From Rheinheimera sp. 4Y26 (GTDB lineage Bacteria; Pseudomonadota; Gammaproteobacteria; Enterobacterales; Alteromonadaceae), in NCBI RefSeq assembly GCF_025245835.1, contig NZ_JAOBWS010000011.1, positions 1 through 64,000 of the forward strand: a stretch of DNA of 64,000 nt, in the 5' to 3' direction. The position numbers and the translations under genes were made by a program. The notes beneath the pieces were generated by a model. It made no database searches and was not told where the DNA came from. It saw nothing but the letters and a program-made list of their open reading frames with translations. Position 1 is the first letter of the stretch, and each line of letters starts with the position of its first letter. Positions 7,750 to 16,686 of this stretch are shown one piece after another.

Positions 7750-8352
7750 TTACAGCGGCTCGTCCAGACTGATTTCATCCAGCGTCAGTGAAAAACTTGC
7801 AGCAAAAGTATGCAGAAAATATTGCACTTCGGGCTCGGGATAACTTTGCAGCATTTTCTCAAGCCGCCTTTTGGCGATGGTAAATTCATGATTACCCGCA
7901 GAAATTTCTTCAATCGCCTTTAAATATGCACAAAGATGATCGGCCGCTTTGACCAGACGTTTTTCCGCTTCGTTATACTCGGCCGATAACAACAATGGCT
8001 GATAAACAGCTTGTAGTTCAGGCGGTAACATCGACAGCAGTTTTTGCTCGGCAATAGCTTCAATCTTTTTATATTCCACCGCAATTTGTGGATTAAAGTA
8101 TTTCACCGGCGTGGGTAAATCCCCGGTGATCACTTCGCTGGCGTCATGAAATAACGCCAGCGCGGCAACCCGCTCAGGGTTGATGGTGCCTTTAAAAAGT
8201 TGCTGACCAATCACAGCCAGCATATGCGCCACCATCGCCACCTGATGGCTGTGCTCCGCCACGTTTTCGATATTGACGTTGCGCATTAACGGCCAGCGGT
8301 TAATTAGTTTCATCCTGAACAGATGCGCAAAAAAGTGACTCTGTTGGCTCAT
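7750..8352 (-). CDS. yfbR: 5'-deoxynucleotidase YfbR
   Basis: A 200-residue HD-domain phosphohydrolase of the same length as the enterobacterial enzyme, which removes phosphate from deoxyribonucleoside 5'-monophosphates. The metal-binding residues are in NVAEHSHQ and [11 protein letters not shown]. The N-terminus ([20 protein letters not shown]) is typical of YfbR. It starts 11 bases after the stop of alaA, the same pairing seen for yfbQ(alaA)-yfbR in Escherichia coli, so the two genes are likely an operon. Confidence 0.95.
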   Translation of the reverse strand: MSQQSHFFAHLFRMKLINRWPLMRNVNIENVAEHSHQVAMVAHMLAVIGQQLFKGTINPERVAALALFHDASEVITGDLPTPVKYFNPQIAVEYKKIEAIAEQKLLSMLPPELQAVYQPLLLSAEYNEAEKRLVKAADHLCAYLKAIEEISAGNHEFTIAKRRLEKMLQSYPEPEVQYFLHTFAASFSLTLDEISLDEPL

Positions 8353-8363
8353 ACCTTTATCCG

Positions 8364-9581
8364 TTATTGCTGGCGGTAACCAGGTAAAAACTGCGCAAGT
8401 TTACCAAGTGCCATTTCCAGCTGTTCTTTATGCGGCAAAAACACCACGCGGAAATGATCCGGCTCAGGCCAGTTAAAGGCGCGACCATGTACCAGCAGCA
8501 CTTTATGCTGACGCAAAAAATCCAGCACAAAAAGTTCGTCGTCTTTGATTGGGAATTTTTTCCGGTCAATTTTCGGGAATAAATACATGGCGCCTTTGGG
8601 CCGTACACAACTTAAACCGTCGATATCGTTGATAAGTTTATGAGCGAGATCCATTTGGTCATACAAACGGCCACCCGGGATAATCAGCTCGTTAATGCTC
8701 TGGTAACCGCCCAGTGCTGTTTGTACTGCATGCTGGCAAGGCACATTGGCACAAAGCCGCATCGACGCCAGAATATTCAGGCCTTCGATATAATGCCGGG
8801 CAGCCTGTTTGGCGCCGGAGATAAATAACCAGCCCACGCGGAATCCGGCAATACGGTAGTTTTTCGATAAACCACCAAAAGTCAGCAGCACTAAATCATC
8901 GGCCAGAGACGCTGTAGCAATATGTTCGGCGCCGTCATACAAAATTTTGTCGTAAATTTCGTCGCTCAGTACCACCAGGTTGTGCTCACGGGCGATGGCC
9001 AGTAAATCCAGCAACATGGTTTTGTCGTACACTGCGCCTGTCGGGTTATTTGGGTTAATCAGCACTAAGGCTTTGGTGCGACTGTTAATTTTACTGCGAA
9101 TATCTGCAGTGTCCGGATACCAGTCAGCTTCTTCATCACAGCGGTAATGCACAGCTTTACCACCGGCCAGGTTCACAGCAGCGGTCCAGAGTGGGTAGTC
9201 CGGTGATGGAATAAGCACTTCGTCGCCGTTATCCAAAAGTGCCTGTAACGACATTAAAATCAGCTCAGACACGCCGTTACCGATGTACACATCATCTGCA
9301 TCAGCGCCTAAAATGCCGCGGCTTTGGTAATACTGCGCCACAGCGACTCTGGCCGGATAAATGCCTTGTGAGTCGGTATAACCCTGGGCTGTTGGCAGAT
9401 TATGAATAACGTGTTTAAGAATTTCGTCCGGCGCTTCAAAACCAAAGGGGGCGGGATTACCAATATTGAGTTTTAAAATGCGATGGCCTTCTTCTTCCAT
9501 CTTTTTTGCTTCGCGCGCCACCGGGCCACGAATGTCATAACACACACCATCTAATTTTTTCGAGCGCTCAATTGGTTTCAT
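8364..9581 (-). CDS. alaA: Glutamate-pyruvate aminotransferase AlaA
   Basis: A 405-residue pyridoxal-phosphate enzyme that makes alanine from pyruvate and glutamate. The start at 9581 ([20 protein letters not shown]) matches E. coli AlaA and has TAAGG upstream; the frame is open to 9611 but those ten residues are not conserved. Family motifs include [32 protein letters not shown] and [15 protein letters not shown], where the lysine in LSKNYR is the cofactor-binding residue. First gene of a pair with yfbR. Confidence 0.96.
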   Translation of the reverse strand: MKPIERSKKLDGVCYDIRGPVAREAKKMEEEGHRILKLNIGNPAPFGFEAPDEILKHVIHNLPTAQGYTDSQGIYPARVAVAQYYQSRGILGADADDVYIGNGVSELILMSLQALLDNGDEVLIPSPDYPLWTAAVNLAGGKAVHYRCDEEADWYPDTADIRSKINSRTKALVLINPNNPTGAVYDKTMLLDLLAIAREHNLVVLSDEIYDKILYDGAEHIATASLADDLVLLTFGGLSKNYRIAGFRVGWLFISGAKQAARHYIEGLNILASMRLCANVPCQHAVQTALGGYQSINELIIPGGRLYDQMDLAHKLINDIDGLSCVRPKGAMYLFPKIDRKKFPIKDDELFVLDFLRQHKVLLVHGRAFNWPEPDHFRVVFLPHKEQLEMALGKLAQFLPGYRQQ

Positions 9582-9725
9582 ACCGCTTACCTTACAGCCT
9601 CCGCATTTCATTGAATTCAGATACCCATCCGGACATCTTGACGATTAAAATTTCCTTACACCTTTTTACACAGCCACAAAGCTTTTGCAATCATACTGAG
9701 TCAAATTCATCAAAAAAAATCAATC

Positions 9726-10142
9726 ATGCTGAAATTATCGGAAGTTCCACCCGGAGCTGTTGTGATCTGTGAGATTTTTCATCTGTTTGAACATAGTGGT
9801 ATTTATATTGGTGAAGGCCAGATTGTTGAGTTACAGGGCACAGGTTTGGTGCGCTCAGTGTCGATAAATCGTTTTTTTGATAACAGGACAGGTAACCATT
9901 TGCTGGTAGCCTGTGACGAAGCAGGAAGGGTTCAGGCCAGCGCCGATTGTGCAGAACGTGCAGTGCGGCAAATTTACACTTACCAGCGTTATGATTTACT
10001 CAGTAACAATTGCCACAGATTTACCCAGGCTTGTGTCAGTGGCCGTTCTCTACCCATCACCAGTTTTTTTGATTTAAAAACAGAGCTCAGTCATTACTGG
10101 CGCCGTCAAATCCAGTGGTTGCAGGTGGATTTAACCAAATAA
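9726..10142 (+). CDS. LRAT/NlpC-P60-like papain-fold protein
   Basis: A 138-residue protein without a signal peptide. It shows the permuted papain-like LRAT pattern: the histidine in FEHSGIYIGEGQIVEL and the catalytic-type cysteine in LLSNNCHRFTQ. Proteins of this fold act as acyltransferases or thiol hydrolases; the bacterial substrate is unknown. The tail (SFFDLKTELSHYWRRQIQWLQ) may be amphipathic. No good ribosome binding site precedes the ATG, so expression may be weak. It stands alone between divergent alaA and a convergent DUF4097 gene. Confidence 0.75.
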   Translation: MLKLSEVPPGAVVICEIFHLFEHSGIYIGEGQIVELQGTGLVRSVSINRFFDNRTGNHLLVACDEAGRVQASADCAERAVRQIYTYQRYDLLSNNCHRFTQACVSGRSLPITSFFDLKTELSHYWRRQIQWLQVDLTK

Positions 10143-10164
10143 AAAACCGGTGCAAACACCGGTA
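10141..10164 (-). terminator. Terminator after the DUF4097 gene
   Basis: The stem ACCGGTG/CACCGGT with a four-base loop has TTTTTT after it on the minus strand. It also closes the convergent LRAT-like gene. Confidence 0.75.
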
Positions 10165-10217
10165 ATTTGTATCAGAAGCTTCGATTTGGCTTGTCAGCTC
10201 CCGGCTATTTAGCCGTT

Positions 10218-10835
10218 TTAGTTTGCCAGGTCGCGCACCATAGCGTCACCCACACCCACGTCAACCGACAATTTTGCCTGACCATTGCCCTGATATTGCA
10301 ATTCACCACCCACCAGATGGCGGCTTTTATCAACATCACCTTTGGTTTTCAGGTTGACTTCACCGACTCCGGCACTCATGGCAACCGCGCCGTAGCGGGC
10401 AAGTTCAACATCAGCTTTGAATGAACCTACACCAATGTCAGCATCAATGTCGGATACATCACCCCGTACGTCAATTTCGCCGACACCCAGCTGCAGATCC
10501 AGCGCCATGCCTTTAGGGATTTTGACCAGCCATTTTTGTTCAGTGTCATCCATGGGGACGGACAGAGTTAAACGACCGTTGCTGATACCGGATTGCAGCG
10601 TTGCATCATCAACTTTTGCGCTGCTGAAAAACCACTTTTTCGCTGCTTTTACGTCAACTTCGATGCTGATATTGGCTACATCACTTTGTTCAATCTTCAC
10701 TTCGCCAACACCATTTTGAATTTCAAGTCGGGTCAGTTCATTGGCTGGAAACTCTGCGGTTAATTGTTTGGCATGGGTGATGGTTGAAATACAGCTCAAT
10801 GAAGCAATCAGGGTTAATGCTAATACTTTTTTCAT
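10218..10835 (-). CDS. DUF4097-type exported protein
   Basis: Using the ATG at 10835, which has AAGGAC before it and begins a clean signal peptide (MKKVLALTLIASLSCISTITHA), gives 205 residues. The mature protein is a set of short repeated strands with recurring GVGEV, GVGEID, GVGSF and GVGDA turns, as in the DUF4097/adhesin-like beta-solenoid family. It is probably periplasmic or surface-associated. No catalytic residues are evident and the function is unknown. A longer frame to 10910 is rejected because it would place 25 polar residues before the signal. Confidence 0.78.
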   Translation of the reverse strand: MKKVLALTLIASLSCISTITHAKQLTAEFPANELTRLEIQNGVGEVKIEQSDVANISIEVDVKAAKKWFFSSAKVDDATLQSGISNGRLTLSVPMDDTEQKWLVKIPKGMALDLQLGVGEIDVRGDVSDIDADIGVGSFKADVELARYGAVAMSAGVGEVNLKTKGDVDKSRHLVGGELQYQGNGQAKLSVDVGVGDAMVRDLAN

Positions 10836-11081
10836 GTTTTTTAGTCCTTGAGGGTTGTTTCCATTGAATTTAGCATAAAACAGGCCATTATTATTTTGCT
10901 TTATAATCAATAGGTTGAATTTTTACTCTTAGAACATTTTGGACTTAACACTAAGTTTTGGTCGAAAAAGCCGGTTACAGTGGTTAAAATGACCAACCCA
11001 GACAAAATGATGTCGGCAAACTTACATTCAGGGTTCGTCATACGAACAGCTGAAGGGTATTTGTACAGAGGAAAGTTGGTT

Positions 11082-11954
11082 ATGAAGTTATGGCTAAAAA
11101 CAACGGCGCAAGCGGGTGTCGCTTTTGTTGTGCTGCTCGCAGCTGCCTATCCGTTCTTACGCTCAGATCCTGTGGCGGATGCTCAAGAACTTGCCGGTTG
11201 GCAGATGCCAAGCCGGATCTCTGCGCTGGACAGCGCTGATCAGAAAAAATTGCTGGCGCGCCTGACTTACCCGCAGCATATGCCGGCTTTAACCGCAGTG
11301 CCGGATTTTGCCGCTATTAAAGATACCGCCAAACGCAAAAAGGCTTTTTTTGAATATCTGGAACCTTTTATCGAACGCGAAAACAGCCGTTTATTAAAGC
11401 TTCGCGCGCAAATTGTTGAATTACAACAAAAACGCAGCAAAAAACAAGAACTGACACTGGAAGAATACGCCTTTATCTACAGCCTGTTTGATGAATTTAA
11501 AGTAGATTACCCGGAAGCCGATGATGCCGGGATCAACGACTTATTAAGCCGGGTGGATGTGATCCCAAGCAGCCTGGTATTAACACAGGCGGCAAAAGAA
11601 TCAGGTTGGGGTTCCAGTCGTTTTGCCACCGACGGTTTTAACTTTTTTGGCCAGTGGTGTTTTAAAGCCGGTTGTGGTTTTGTGCCTGCCAAACGTCCCG
11701 CCGGCAAATATCATGAAGTGGCGATGTTTAAAGACATTGCTGCCAGCGTTAACGCCTACTTTTATAATCTGAATACCTTTTATGTCTATGACGATTTACG
11801 TGCTATCCGCGCTGAAATTCGTAAACAAGAAGGTAAAGTCACAGGTCAGAAGCTGGCACAAGGTTTGATCCGTTATTCAGAGCGCGGTGAATCTTATGTC
11901 AGCGAAATCCGCGATATGATTGCTGCGAATCACAAATTTATGGAAGAAAGCTAA
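11082..11954 (+). CDS. Bax-like glucosaminidase-domain protein
   Basis: A 290-residue protein starting at 11082, where AGAGGA lies nine bases upstream and a membrane anchor or uncleaved signal (residues about 5-23) begins. The frame is open to 10980 without a ribosome binding site. The C-terminal half matches the Bax/FlgJ-type glucosaminidase domain: TQAAKESGWGSSRFA with the likely catalytic glutamate, NFFGQWCF, and LIRYSERGESYVSEI. It should hydrolyse peptidoglycan at N-acetylglucosamine. The stop overlaps the next start by one base (TAATG), indicating an operon with the two following genes. Confidence 0.87.
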   Translation: MKLWLKTTAQAGVAFVVLLAAAYPFLRSDPVADAQELAGWQMPSRISALDSADQKKLLARLTYPQHMPALTAVPDFAAIKDTAKRKKAFFEYLEPFIERENSRLLKLRAQIVELQQKRSKKQELTLEEYAFIYSLFDEFKVDYPEADDAGINDLLSRVDVIPSSLVLTQAAKESGWGSSRFATDGFNFFGQWCFKAGCGFVPAKRPAGKYHEVAMFKDIAASVNAYFYNLNTFYVYDDLRAIRAEIRKQEGKVTGQKLAQGLIRYSERGESYVSEIRDMIAANHKFMEES

Positions 11955-12601
11955 TGCGGTTGTTGTGCAGCCTGCTGGCGTTGGTGCTGAGTGTACCAGC
12001 GCTGGCCAATACCCAGTTTAATTACGACGGTTTTTATGCCCGGCTGAAAAAAAGTGAAAAAGCCGAATACAGCGCTATTACGCTGGCTTTTATGTTGCAG
12101 CGTCAGGGCACACAACAGCCTTGTGAACTGACCGGCGCCAGGATCACCACCGACATCAGTGATGAGCCTTTAACAGTGGCTGCCAATGGCGAATTGATCT
12201 TGCCTTATTCAGAGCTACTCAATAACCGTAAGGCGCTGATTGTGCTGCAGCAGCCGGCAAATGCGGTACCTTGTGATCTGAATTTCCGTTTGCGCAGCCG
12301 GATGCCGCTGGATGCAACCATAAAACTTTCGCAGCTCAGGCAAATGCATCAGCAATTTGATGCTTTATTAAAAGAGCTGGCAGGTCTTGGTAAATATTTT
12401 TTACCGGAAATGACCGGGCTTAGCCTGCACTTTGACAAAGAAGCGGTGTTATTGTCATCAGGCTCTGAACTGGCTGCCAAAGTGCAATGTGCCTCCACAC
12501 AATGCACGCTGGATTTAACCGGCACAGCGCAATTGGCGGGTGAATTGCAACTTGAATTTAATCAGGCGCCACAGCTGGCACTGCCGCTGCTGCCAAGATA
12601 A
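11954..12601 (+). CDS. Exported protein resembling DUF2987
   Basis: A 215-residue protein with a signal peptide (MRLLCSLLALVLSVPALA). The mature sequence begins NTQFNYDGFYARLKKSEK and resembles, from memory, the DUF2987 family of marine gammaproteobacteria. Four cysteines (in QPCEL, VPCDLN, VQCASTQCT) could form two disulfides. It is translationally coupled on both sides: its ATG overlaps the Bax-like stop, and its stop overlaps the DTW gene start (TAATGG). Function unknown. Confidence 0.7.
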   Translation: MRLLCSLLALVLSVPALANTQFNYDGFYARLKKSEKAEYSAITLAFMLQRQGTQQPCELTGARITTDISDEPLTVAANGELILPYSELLNNRKALIVLQQPANAVPCDLNFRLRSRMPLDATIKLSQLRQMHQQFDALLKELAGLGKYFLPEMTGLSLHFDKEAVLLSSGSELAAKVQCASTQCTLDLTGTAQLAGELQLEFNQAPQLALPLLPR

Positions 12602-13182
12602 TGGACAACGCTGCAGCCGTATTGTCTCCTGCCGACTGGCGGGGCGGCCTTGATATAGTGTTGCTGACCCACAGCAGCGAATACCAAAAAAGCAGCAATA
12701 CCGGCGTGCTGGTGCAACAAGCCTTGATGACCGGAGCTATCAGGGTGCAAAGACTGCTGTGGTCCAGAGTGGCACCTGATGTATCTTTAATCAAAAGCTT
12801 GTCAGAGCAATATACTGTACTGGTTTACCCATCTGCCAAAGCGCAGCCACTTAATGTCGACCACTGGCAATTGCACTGGCGGCATGCTGAGCAACACCAA
12901 CAACAGTTGGATGGGCTGCAGGAGCGGCGTATTCAGTTGATTTTATTGGATGCAACCTGGCAGCTGGCCCGCAAAATGTATAACCAAAGCCCTTACCTGC
13001 AACATATTCCGGCGCTGCGGCTTGAGTCGGCCCGGCCTTCTGAATATGTGCTCAGACGTAACCAAACCAATGACGGCTGGTGCACCGCTGAGACTGTGGT
13101 TCTGCTGCTCAAGGCTTTTGGCCTGTCGTCGGAAGCTTTGCTGTTGCAAAGCTCGTTTGACAGCTTTAATCAGCGTCCCTGA
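12601..13182 (+). CDS. tapT: DTW-domain tRNA-uridine aminocarboxypropyltransferase
   Basis: A 193-residue protein of the DTW family, which adds the 3-amino-3-carboxypropyl group from S-adenosylmethionine to uridine 47 of tRNA. The signature region reads LLDATWQLARKMY; downstream are LRLESARPSEYVLRRN and WCTAETVVLLL, as in YfiP/TapT. It lacks the cysteine-rich N-terminal segment found in many family members and begins directly with the core domain. The start is fixed by overlap with the upstream stop. A specific tRNA substrate is inferred from the family. Confidence 0.83.
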   Translation: MDNAAAVLSPADWRGGLDIVLLTHSSEYQKSSNTGVLVQQALMTGAIRVQRLLWSRVAPDVSLIKSLSEQYTVLVYPSAKAQPLNVDHWQLHWRHAEQHQQQLDGLQERRIQLILLDATWQLARKMYNQSPYLQHIPALRLESARPSEYVLRRNQTNDGWCTAETVVLLLKAFGLSSEALLLQSSFDSFNQRP

Positions 13183-13219
13183 GCTGAGTCTGATATATCC
13201 GCTGTTTTAGCAAAGTGTA

Positions 13220-13245
13220 TATACCGTTTTTACCGGTTTTTTCTG
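13220..13245 (+). terminator. Weak terminator after the DTW gene
   Basis: A short ACCG/CGGT stem with a T-rich loop is followed by TTTTTT. The stem is short, so termination may be partial. Confidence 0.45.
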
Positions 13246-13357
13246 TGAAGTTTTTGCCTTATGACCGAAGCGGAAGTAGAGGGAAGTTAAAAACTTTTCT
13301 GCTATCATGCGGTTCCATAAGCAATTGTATTTTCCACTATGGAATGGGACCACTCAG

Positions 13358-14299
13358 ATGGATACTAAACATCCGCACACTTCGTTATTAAACCGCCCGG
13401 AAGATGATAAAAAAGTTACCCGTGCGGTGATCCCTGTGGCTGGCCTTGGCACCCGTATGTTGCCTGCCACCAAAGCCATGCCTAAAGAAATGCTGACCAT
13501 TGTTGATAAACCGCTGATCCAATACGTAGTGCAGGAAGCTGTTGCCGCCGGTATTACCGAAATTGTGCTGGTGACCCATTCTTCAAAAAACAGTATTGAA
13601 AACCATTTTGATACCAGTTTTGAATTAGAAGCAGCACTGGAAAAACGGGTGAAACGGCAGTTACTGGATGAAGTGCGCAATATCACACCAAAAAACGTCA
13701 CTGTGATTTCAGTACGTCAGCCACAAGCGCTGGGTCTTGGCCACGCAATTTTGTGCGCGCGTCCTGTTGTACGTAATCATCCTTTTGCGGTTTTATTGCC
13801 GGATGTGATTGTTGATCAATACCACAGCAATCTGAAAAAAGACAACCTGGCGGAAATGATCAAAAGATACCATGAAACCGGTCACAGCCAGATCATGGTG
13901 GAGCCTGTGCCACAGCACCTGGTCAATCAGTATGGGGTGGTCGATTTAGCCGGTGCACCTTTAAGCCAGGGCCAGAGTGTGCCGGTGGTGGATATGGTGG
14001 AAAAACCGGATCTGGATGAAGCGCCAAGCAATTTTGCCATTACCGGCCGTTATATTTTGTCTCCGACCATCTGGGACTTATTAGCCTTTACACCACCGGG
14101 CGCCGGTGATGAAATTCAGCTGACTGACGCGCTGCATCAGTTGCGCTTGCTGGAAGTGATTGAAGCTTATCATATTAAAGGCAAGTCACATGACTGCGGC
14201 AATAAGCTGGGTTATGCGCTGGCTAATGCCGAATATGCGCTGCGCTCCGCTTTTGGCGCCGAGTTTAAACAAAAGTTAGCTCAGCTGCTGGCGGATTAA
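13358..14299 (+). CDS. galU: UTP-glucose-1-phosphate uridylyltransferase GalU
   Basis: Makes UDP-glucose from UTP and glucose 1-phosphate. From the ATG at 13358 the protein has 313 residues, close to the family length; a further ATG at 13307 has no ribosome binding site. Motifs: the nucleotide-binding [18 protein letters not shown], the KPLIQY segment, and VDMVEKP near the substrate site. It is the first of a set of nucleotide-sugar genes on this strand and is followed by a terminator. Confidence 0.95.
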   Translation: MDTKHPHTSLLNRPEDDKKVTRAVIPVAGLGTRMLPATKAMPKEMLTIVDKPLIQYVVQEAVAAGITEIVLVTHSSKNSIENHFDTSFELEAALEKRVKRQLLDEVRNITPKNVTVISVRQPQALGLGHAILCARPVVRNHPFAVLLPDVIVDQYHSNLKKDNLAEMIKRYHETGHSQIMVEPVPQHLVNQYGVVDLAGAPLSQGQSVPVVDMVEKPDLDEAPSNFAITGRYILSPTIWDLLAFTPPGAGDEIQLTDALHQLRLLEVIEAYHIKGKSHDCGNKLGYALANAEYALRSAFGAEFKQKLAQLLAD

Positions 14300-14314
14300 A
14301 CCGCTTGAGCCTGT

Positions 14315-14344
14315 GCCGTATCCGCCAGATGGAGACGGCTTTTT
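14315..14344 (+). terminator. Terminator after galU
   Basis: The imperfect stem GCCGTATCC/GGAGACGGC is followed by TTTTT, 16 bases after the stop codon. Confidence 0.75.
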
Positions 14345-14463
14345 AACTTCTGCCGGTTCAAATGGATTGAGCAGTACCAGCCAGAAGTAATGCAGCTCTT
14401 TGATGTGGTTTTTGCCACCGCTTAGTTCAATCACTGCTCAAATCTGACAATAACGGATGTTTT

Positions 14464-15477
14464 ATGAAGTTTTTAGTAACAGGCGCTGCTGGTTTTATCG
14501 GCAGTCAGGTGGCACAGCAACTTTGTGCCCTGGGCCATCAGGTGGTCGGGCTTGATAATCTGAATGACTATTATGATGTTGCACTGAAAGAGGCCAGACT
14601 GGCGCGTATTCAGGCTGCTTTACCTGCCGCTCAACAGCATCACTTTCGTTTTATACCACTGGATTTAAGCGATAGAGCCGGCATGGCCGCGCTTTTTGCC
14701 AGTGAAAAATTTCAGCGGGTGATCCACCTCGGTGCTCAGGCCGGTGTTCGTTATTCTATCGACAATCCAATGGCTTATGTCGATTCCAACCTGGTTGGTA
14801 TGATGACGGTTCTGGAAGGTTGTCGTCATCATAAGGTTGAACATCTGGTGTATGCCAGCTCAAGTTCGGTGTATGGCAATCAGCAAAAAGTGCCTTTTAG
14901 CGAAACTGATGCTGTGGATACCCCCATTTCGTTATATGCCGCCACCAAAAAATCCAACGAGCTGATGGCGCATACCTATAGCCATTTGTATCAGTTGCCC
15001 TGCACCGGGTTGCGCTTTTTTACTGTCTACGGCCCCTGGGGCAGACCAGACATGGCGCCCTGGAAATTTACCAAAGCCATTTTGGCCGGACAGCAGATTG
15101 ACGTGTACAACCATGGCAAGCTGATGCGGGACTTCACTTATATCGATGATATTGTTGAAGGTATTCTGCGGGTGCAGGATAAATTGCCTGGGAGTGCAGG
15201 TTACCCGCTGCAGAACCAAAACAATCCTTATTACGCCCTGTACAACATAGGTAATAACCAGCCGGTGGCGCTGGAGGATTTTATCAGTGCTATTGAAGCG
15301 GCGGCCGGTATCAAAGCCCGGAAAAATTACCTGCCAATGCAAGCAGGCGATGTGTATCAAACCTTTGCTGATGTCCATCAACTTGAGCAGTTGGTTGGTT
15401 TTAAGCCCCAAACGCCACTGTCTCTGGGTATACAACATTTTGTCGATTGGTTTAAAACCTATCATAACCACAACTGA
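14464..15477 (+). CDS. UDP-glucuronate 4-epimerase-type NAD-dependent sugar epimerase
   Basis: A 337-residue extended short-chain dehydrogenase. The NAD site is TGAAGFIGSQV at the N-terminus and the catalytic residues are S/YxxxK, seen as SSSSVYG and YAATKKSNE. The segments DNLNDYYDV and RFFTVYGPWGRPDMA match the UDP-glucuronate 4-epimerase (CapI/Gla) group, which makes UDP-galacturonate. No UDP-glucose dehydrogenase lies in this window to supply UDP-glucuronate. It follows galU but after a terminator, so it probably has its own promoter in 14345-14463. Confidence 0.87.
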   Translation: MKFLVTGAAGFIGSQVAQQLCALGHQVVGLDNLNDYYDVALKEARLARIQAALPAAQQHHFRFIPLDLSDRAGMAALFASEKFQRVIHLGAQAGVRYSIDNPMAYVDSNLVGMMTVLEGCRHHKVEHLVYASSSSVYGNQQKVPFSETDAVDTPISLYAATKKSNELMAHTYSHLYQLPCTGLRFFTVYGPWGRPDMAPWKFTKAILAGQQIDVYNHGKLMRDFTYIDDIVEGILRVQDKLPGSAGYPLQNQNNPYYALYNIGNNQPVALEDFISAIEAAAGIKARKNYLPMQAGDVYQTFADVHQLEQLVGFKPQTPLSLGIQHFVDWFKTYHNHN

Positions 15478-15549
15478 GGCGCGCTTGCTGCCGCTCTCTT
15501 AAAATACCGGGAATGCGCCTTGGCGCTTAATCAGATAAAAGAGGTCGGG

Positions 15550-16491
15550 ATGAATCGTTTATGCTGGGTGTTCGTGTTATTTCTGCTGGGGTGCAAAAGT
15601 ACTCCGGAACAGTTTGTTTATAGCTCCGGCGCACTAAAACAAAACAATGAAGTATTTTTGCAGCAGGTGAAGTCGCAACAGTTTAATAAAACTGAGCTTG
15701 CCGCTCTTGCTGAGCAAGTCTTTAGAAATGGCCGTTGTGATAAGGCGTTGCTGCTGGTCAAAGAGTTTCAGCTACCGGCGAATATCAGGTCGGATTATCA
15801 GACGCTGTTTCAGTGTCTGATGCAAAAACGTCAGTTTGATTTGGCAGAGCAGGCGCTTGCGCTCGGTGCTGAGCCGGCCTTTATTGCAGTGGCTGACGCT
15901 GAGCAGAATAACGCTTTGGTACAGGCCGCTGCTTATGGCCAGATAAGTCTGGTCAAAGCGCTGATGCGTCAGGGTCAGCTGCCGGGTAAAGCGGCTTTTT
16001 ATGCCGGCATTACAGCCGATATTCACCGCGATCCGGCAATGTCGCTGCAACTGCTGCAGCTGTTTAAGCCTTATGTCAACCGTGCTGTACTGCGTTATCG
16101 CAGTGGTGATGCGCCTGTGCTTTATCAGCTTCTGAGTAATCAGTTTTTGCCACAGGCTGTAACGCCATTAGTCCGCGAGCTGCTTCAGCTTGGCGCTTTG
16201 CCAGATGATGGTCAGCTGCGTAATGCGGTGCATCCTGTTGGTGCCACCTTTGAATTTAAAGACACGCCGTTGTTGTTGGTGCCTGAAGGCTCTGAGCTTG
16301 CGGCTATGTTACTCAAAGCGGGGGCAGATCCATCGGCCCGTGCCAAACGGCAAAGGGCAGAGCGTCTGGCGGCGCTTCGCACCGGTATGACTATTCCGCA
16401 GGGATTGATCACCGATATCAGACCCACAGGTGTGCAGCTGCAAAACAACAGCGGTAGCCATTGGCTGGACTGGCGCCATCTTGAAATTTAA
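15550..16491 (+). CDS. Ankyrin-like repeat lipoprotein
   Basis: A 313-residue predicted lipoprotein. Starting at 15550 (AGAGG seven bases before) the signal peptide ends in the lipobox LLGC, so the cysteine would be lipidated. The body contains helical pairs resembling ankyrin repeats, such as NNALVQAAAYGQISLVKALMR and TPLLLVPEGSELAAMLLKAGADP. Such repeats usually bind proteins. Function unknown; the nearby sugar-nucleotide genes may be coincidental. Confidence 0.65.
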   Translation: MNRLCWVFVLFLLGCKSTPEQFVYSSGALKQNNEVFLQQVKSQQFNKTELAALAEQVFRNGRCDKALLLVKEFQLPANIRSDYQTLFQCLMQKRQFDLAEQALALGAEPAFIAVADAEQNNALVQAAAYGQISLVKALMRQGQLPGKAAFYAGITADIHRDPAMSLQLLQLFKPYVNRAVLRYRSGDAPVLYQLLSNQFLPQAVTPLVRELLQLGALPDDGQLRNAVHPVGATFEFKDTPLLLVPEGSELAAMLLKAGADPSARAKRQRAERLAALRTGMTIPQGLITDIRPTGVQLQNNSGSHWLDWRHLEI

Positions 16492-16596
16492 CGGCGACTT
16501 CAGCTGAGCTTTTTAAAAGAGCTTAACGGGGCTATCAGCCAGACAAAAGCCTTTGGCAACAAACACTATTATTTGAAGCGGCTTAGATCATAAAAC

Positions 16597-16629
16597 TGTC
16601 AATTGACATTAAAAGGCGTCAGTTGACAC
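16597..16629 (+). promoter_or_regulatory. Two palindromic operator-like sites upstream of manC
   Basis: TGTCAATTGACA (16597-16608) is a perfect 12-bp palindrome. GTCAGTTGACAC (16618-16629) is a close relative. Their centres are 21 bp apart, two turns of the helix, as expected for cooperative binding of a dimeric regulator on one face. They end 57 bp before the manC start. The regulator is not identified. Confidence 0.6.
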
Positions 16630-16686
16630 TGCGCAGACTGCCAGACAGACTGAGCACAACACAGCTTATATTAAAAGGAAATCACC

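Noticed and set aside
14932-15471. 179-codon minus-strand frame inside the epimerase gene
   Set aside because: Antisense shadow; the epimerase motifs on the plus strand are decisive.
16667-16672. TATATT as a manC -10 element
   Set aside because: It would place the transcription start about eight bases before the ATG, inside the ribosome binding site, and has no matching -35.
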